Below are positions 60,166-64,000 of a stretch of 64,000 bases of DNA, one piece after another. The first letter of the stretch is position 1; every line of letters begins with the position of its first letter. This stretch comes from an uncultured Carboxylicivirga sp. (GTDB lineage Bacteria; Bacteroidota; Bacteroidia; Bacteroidales; Marinilabiliaceae), in the NCBI RefSeq assembly GCF_963674565.1, contig NZ_OY771430.1, positions 3,224,001 through 3,288,000 of the forward strand, written 5' to 3'. Position numbers and translations under genes: made by a program. The notes under the pieces are model-generated. The model had not been told where the DNA came from, ran no database searches, and saw nothing but the letters and a program-made list of their open reading frames with translations.

Positions 60166-62979
60166 ATGAAACATATATTATTAATTACTTTTTTGCTATT
60201 CGCAATACTTTCACCCGCTTTACCTCAATTTGATTTAAACACCCCTGTTCCCTTGGATTCTGCAATTCGAACCGGAGTTTTAAAAAATGGTTTAACGTAT
60301 TACATTAGACACAACGAGGAACCAAAGGAAAGAGCAAGTTTTTATATTATCCAAAATGTAGGAGCCATACTTGAAGATGATAACCAAAATGGTTTAGCTC
60401 ACTTTTTAGAGCACATGGCCTTTAATGGCACTAAGAACTTTCCTGACAAAGGCATTATCAACAACCTTGAAAGACATGGTGTTGCTTTTGGCAGAAATAT
60501 TAATGCCTACACTGCAAAAGATGAAACTGTTTACAATTTGAGTAATGTTCCGGTTGGACCGGAAGGTTTGATAGATACCTGTCTACTAATTCTTCATGAT
60601 TGGTCGGATAATCTTACACTTGACGCCAAAGAAATTGATGATGAAAGAGGTGTTATCTCAGAAGAATGGCGAACCCGAAGAAATGCAGGTTTCAGATTGA
60701 GAGCACAATTCTCTCCGGTTCTTTACAATGGTTCAAAATATGGTAAAAGAGATGTTATTGGTGACTATGAAGTAATAAATGGATTTGATTATGAAGAGCT
60801 TCGTCGTTTCTATCACGATTGGTACCGTACCGATCTTCAAGCAATTGCTATTGTTGGCGATATTGATGTTGATGAGATTGAAGAAAAAGTAAAAGCTTTA
60901 TTTTCAAAAATTCCAGCTGTTGAAAATGCCAAAGAACGTTATTATGTAACTATTGATCCTAAAAAAGAGATGGATTTTGTGTTAGCTACTGATAAAGAGG
61001 CTAATCAATCAAGTATCTCGCTTTATATTCGTCATGATGCTGTTTTACCGGAAAACAAAACTCATGCAACTTTCAGAAAGTCATATTTGGAATCCTTAGT
61101 TTCCAGTATGATCCGCTCACGTATTTCTGAATTATTGGAGACAGGCACACCTCCTTTTATAACCGGAAGTATCGGATTTTCAGGTTTAACAAAAACAAGC
61201 GATTTATTTTATATTTCAGCCACTGCCAAAGACAATGAGGAAGACATTGCTTTTGAAGCAATATTAACTGAGGTTGAGAGAATAAAAAGACATGGTTTTA
61301 CGGAAACTGAGCTTGAGAGAGCCAAAGCTTCATTCTTACTGGGTTATGAGAACTATTATAAAGGTAGAGATAAAATCTCGCACGATAGCTATTGTCATGA
61401 ATTTAAAGAACTTTACCTGAATAATACTCCTATGCCCGGCATTGAGTATGAGTATGAATTTGCTAAAAGCGTCATTCCATCCGTCACTGTTGATGAACTG
61501 ACAGAGATATTCAGAAAAGCCTATTCAACCGAGAATGCAGTCATCATTATTACTGGTCCGGATAAAGAAGGAATAAATCATTTAGACAAAGAAGAAAGTT
61601 TTGCGATTATTGAAAAAGTAAAGCAAAAAGACATTGAGCCTTATGTAGATGAGCAAGTTGATGATAACCTGATTAGTTCGTTACCTGTTGAAGGCAAAGT
61701 AGTAGCAGAAAAAGAATTACCAGAATTTGATGCTGTCGAATGGACACTAAACAACAACACCAAAGTTATTTATCGTTTTGCCGATTATAATAAAAATCAA
61801 GTTTCCTTGCAAAGCTACAGCAAAGGTGGTTCTTCGTTGTATGATACAAAAGATCTGGCAACCATTGGTGTAATGTCTGATTTTATGTCGTTGTTTGGAA
61901 TTGGTGATTTGAGTGCATCAGACCTAAAAAAGGCATTAACTGGAAAAACAGCCTCAGTTGGCTTTTCAGTCAGTGATCTTTCTGAATCTATTAGTGGACA
62001 TTGTCGCCCGGAGGATTTTGAAACAATGATGCAATTGGCCTATATGAAATTTGAGAAGCCTCGCTTTGATAAGGAAGCCTATAATACTTTTATGCAACGT
62101 AACCTGGCTTACATTGCCAACATTGGTGATAATCCCAACAAAATACTTAATGATAGCCTGGTTCTCTTGAGATCTGACTATAATGAACGAACGTTATTGT
62201 TTGGCGAAGATTTTCTGAATAAGGTTTCTTTTGAACGAATGAAGGAAATATACAAGGAGCGTTTTAATAATGCTGCTGACTTCACCTTTTTTATCGTGGG
62301 TGATATTGACAAAGAAACAGCAAAAGAAATATCAGCCAAATACCTGGGAGCCATCAGAAGCAATGATACAAAAGAAAATTGGGTAGACAATAATGTCTCA
62401 GCTCCTAAAGGAGAAACTATTAAGCGCATCCCGATTAATTTTGCTGATCCTAAAGCCACAGTTAAAATCTATTTCGATAATGAATTAGAGTATACCCCTG
62501 AGAACCGAATAGGCTTATCGTTTATTGAGAAAATTCTGACTTTGAGATATACAGAAGAAATCAGGGAGAAAGAAGGAGGAACCTATGGTGTTGGTGTAAG
62601 AGCAAGCAGTAATCGCATTCCTAAACAGGATGCTGTTATAAGCATTGGTTTTGATACTGATCCGGGCAAATACGAAACATTAATTCCATTAATTTATGCC
62701 GAAATTGATAAGATTATCAAAAAAGGTGTTACTCAGGAGGATTTGAACAAAACCCGCTTAAATATGCTTAAAAACCGCAAAGAACAAAAGGAAAACAACG
62801 GTTATTGGATGAATATTCTCCGAACATATTATATCCAGGGAATCAATAACGATCTTCCTGAAAATTATGAGACTATTATTGAAAAAATGACTTCAAAACA
62901 ATTACAAAAACTGGCTAAAACATTCTTTAAAAAAGCAGATAAAATGGAAATTGTTTTTGTCAACGATAAAAAAGAGTAA
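60166..62979 (+). CDS. M16-family zinc metallopeptidase, two-domain
   Basis: 937 residues. A signal peptide (about 1-20) is followed by an N-terminal catalytic M16 half with the inverted zinc motif His79-Phe-Leu-Glu82-His83 and the third ligand Glu expected in the ERGVISEEW stretch near 163-171. The C-terminal half (about 510-937) repeats the fold without the motif, as in pitrilysin-type clamshell enzymes. A typical REEGGTYG-type loop is seen as REKEGGTYGVGVRAS. It probably degrades peptides in the periplasm. Terminator at 62999. Confidence 0.93.
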   Translation: MKHILLITFLLFAILSPALPQFDLNTPVPLDSAIRTGVLKNGLTYYIRHNEEPKERASFYIIQNVGAILEDDNQNGLAHFLEHMAFNGTKNFPDKGIINNLERHGVAFGRNINAYTAKDETVYNLSNVPVGPEGLIDTCLLILHDWSDNLTLDAKEIDDERGVISEEWRTRRNAGFRLRAQFSPVLYNGSKYGKRDVIGDYEVINGFDYEELRRFYHDWYRTDLQAIAIVGDIDVDEIEEKVKALFSKIPAVENAKERYYVTIDPKKEMDFVLATDKEANQSSISLYIRHDAVLPENKTHATFRKSYLESLVSSMIRSRISELLETGTPPFITGSIGFSGLTKTSDLFYISATAKDNEEDIAFEAILTEVERIKRHGFTETELERAKASFLLGYENYYKGRDKISHDSYCHEFKELYLNNTPMPGIEYEYEFAKSVIPSVTVDELTEIFRKAYSTENAVIIITGPDKEGINHLDKEESFAIIEKVKQKDIEPYVDEQVDDNLISSLPVEGKVVAEKELPEFDAVEWTLNNNTKVIYRFADYNKNQVSLQSYSKGGSSLYDTKDLATIGVMSDFMSLFGIGDLSASDLKKALTGKTASVGFSVSDLSESISGHCRPEDFETMMQLAYMKFEKPRFDKEAYNTFMQRNLAYIANIGDNPNKILNDSLVLLRSDYNERTLLFGEDFLNKVSFERMKEIYKERFNNAADFTFFIVGDIDKETAKEISAKYLGAIRSNDTKENWVDNNVSAPKGETIKRIPINFADPKATVKIYFDNELEYTPENRIGLSFIEKILTLRYTEEIREKEGGTYGVGVRASSNRIPKQDAVISIGFDTDPGKYETLIPLIYAEIDKIIKKGVTQEDLNKTRLNMLKNRKEQKENNGYWMNILRTYYIQGINNDLPENYETIIEKMTSKQLQKLAKTFFKKADKMEIVFVNDKKE

Positions 62980-62998
62980 AAGATTGAAAAAATGATTT

Positions 62999-63028
62999 AA
63001 CGGAGCAGCTATCGCTACTCCGTTTTTT
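62999..63028 (+). terminator. Intrinsic terminator after M16 peptidase gene
   Basis: AACGGAG.AGC/GCT.CTCCGTT stem with one mismatch, then seven Ts. Confidence 0.85.
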
Positions 63029-63103
63029 TGTTTGTAATTTTACAGAAAGCAATATAAGTTGCTTTCAACGAAACAACCATTTGATTGTTCTGGTATAAAA
63101 AAC

Positions 63104-63724
63104 ATGATGCGTGTTAAGCCAAATAGATATTCAGGAATATTGCTTTTTATCATACTGATTACAGGAAGCAATTATACTGTATTGGCACAAAAAGACACGA
63201 TTAGAATTAGGGACATTATATTAAATCATCAGATAATCGATAATGATACAATCCCTCATATCACACTAAAAGAGGTTCCAGTAATGCCCCCTTTTAAGTT
63301 TAAAAATAAAAGACAAAAACGGAGATACTCCAAGCTGGTTCATAATGTAAAGATTACACTGCCCTACGCCCGTAGAGCAAGTTATACCATTAACGATATC
63401 AATTCTAATCTTGCCCTGATTACAGAACCAAAGGAACGTAAGAAATATCTTAAACAGAGAGAAAAAGAGCTTTTTGAAGAATTTGAGACACCGCTTAAAA
63501 AACTAACCTTCTCACAAGGCAAGCTTTTAATTAAGCTCATTAATCGTGAGACAGGTGATACTACCTACGAACTGATTAAAGAATATAAAGGAGGAGTTTC
63601 GGCGGTGTTCTGGCAGGGAATAGCCCGTTTATTTGGCTCCAACCTAAAATCGGAATTTGACAGCGATGGTGATGATGTGATGATTGAGCATATTATTCTG
63701 TTAATTGATAACGGAATGATCTGA
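63104..63724 (+). CDS. DUF4294 family protein (exported)
   Basis: 206 residues from the ATG at 63104 (an adjacent ATG at 63107 is equivalent; an ATG at 63059 would add 15 residues before the signal peptide). A signal segment (about 8-28, ending VLAQ) is followed by a basic region (FKNKRQKRRYSKLVHNVK) and a helical C-terminal half (FSQGKLLIKLINRETGDTTYELIKEY). It matches DUF4294, a Bacteroidota family of unknown function. It ends 119 bp before the hutU start. Confidence 0.85.
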   Translation: MMRVKPNRYSGILLFIILITGSNYTVLAQKDTIRIRDIILNHQIIDNDTIPHITLKEVPVMPPFKFKNKRQKRRYSKLVHNVKITLPYARRASYTINDINSNLALITEPKERKKYLKQREKELFEEFETPLKKLTFSQGKLLIKLINRETGDTTYELIKEYKGGVSAVFWQGIARLFGSNLKSEFDSDGDDVMIEHIILLIDNGMI

Positions 63725-63843
63725 ACAATTGACGAATCTCACCTTTTTACTGCTCTTCTAATTGCGCTATGTCATAAAACTTGTTTATAAAAAGCCGGTA
63801 CTTTGTATTTAGCAGAACAAGAACATTGACAAATTAAAAACAA

Positions 63844-64000
63844 ATGACCCCTGAACAGTTTAAAGCAGCAATTTTAGAAGGAATACCATCATCCGTTCCT
63901 CCAAAAAAGGAATATGATCCTAATATTAATCATGCTCCAAAACGAAAGGATATATTAACACAGGAAGAGAAAAAACTGGCTCTTCAAAATGCTTTACGTT
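63844..64000 (+). CDS. hutU: Urocanate hydratase (5' end only)
   Basis: The first 52 codons are in the window: MTPEQFKAAILEGIPSSVPP followed by YDPNINHAPKRKDILT and EEKKLALQNALR, the N-terminus typical of Bacteroidota urocanate hydratase. It converts urocanate to imidazolonepropionate in histidine degradation. The rest, and any hutI/hutH neighbours, lie beyond the right edge. A TACTTTG stretch near 63799 may be its -7 element. Confidence 0.85.
   Translation, partial: MTPEQFKAAILEGIPSSVPPKKEYDPNINHAPKRKDILTQEEKKLALQNALR

Noticed and set aside
1..64000. Mobile element, prophage or defence island
   Set aside because: No transposase, integrase, phage structural, toxin-antitoxin, restriction or cas genes were seen; gene content is housekeeping and envelope functions with uniform base composition apart from the adhesin.
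1..64000. tRNA and rRNA genes
   Set aside because: No cloverleaf arms with T-loop consensus or rRNA landmarks were found in the gaps, which are all short.

Overview
The window is chromosomal DNA of an AT-rich Bacteroidota bacterium, most likely order Marinilabiliales or a close relative. The evidence is a type IX secretion (T9SS) adhesin with a gliding-type C-terminal domain, a PorP/SprF protein, families largely confined to Bacteroidota (DUF2851, DUF3127, DUF4294, Porin_10), promoters of the TTG-N19-21-TAnnTTTG type, and weak Shine-Dalgarno sequences. Species cannot be fixed from sequence alone. No rRNA, tRNA, CRISPR array, phage or intact insertion sequence was seen.

Layout. 1-4121 (-): a large hybrid sensor kinase running off the left edge. 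4298-8444 (+): SRPBCC/GyrI-like membrane protein, ferredoxin-NADP reductase-like flavoprotein, rlmN, a short ssb and a lipoprotein. 8599-19561 (+): a probable operon for cell-surface display, made of a 2825-residue Calx-beta/cadherin-like adhesin with a T9SS type-B sorting domain, a PorP/SprF protein, and a TPR/beta-propeller protein resembling PorE/SprD without the OmpA domain. 19566-22716 (-): Fsr-like MFS transporter overlapping a CE2-like esterase, then DUF3127 and a cyclophilin. 23035-28206: a secreted repeat protein with a Trp-Met motif, an S28 peptidase lipoprotein, an ArsC-like protein, a small helical protein, and an outer-membrane porin coupled to a covalent-flavin (FMN-binding) protein.

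28193-35663: dinB (-), a MATE transporter and mnmD (+), two FKBP isomerases (-) and a GH20 hexosaminidase (-). 35777-41684 (+): era, der, a Porin_10 protein and mltF. 41632-43893 (-): CoA-type Nudix hydrolase and a LolC/E-like permease. 44031-55281 (+): DUF2851, an RCK potassium channel, a lipoprotein, rpsO, pnp, a small membrane protein, prolyl oligopeptidase, deoxynucleoside kinase and a strongly expressed-looking OmpA/TPR lipoprotein. 55349-64000: SpoU methyltransferase (-), sucC (+), arginine deiminase and an FAD oxidoreductase (-), an M16 protease, DUF4294 and the start of hutU (+).

Most of the window is housekeeping and envelope biology: surface display (T9SS), lipoprotein sorting, envelope peptidases, peptidoglycan and chitin-type sugar turnover, RNA modification, and amino-acid catabolism (arginine deiminase, histidine degradation). 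The least explained parts are the Trp-Met repeat protein at 23035-23601, the DUF3127 protein with an SSB-like acidic tail beside an SSB that lacks one, the adhesin/PorP/OmpA-less PorE-like cassette with near-identical internal DNA repeats, and the porin/flavoprotein pair.
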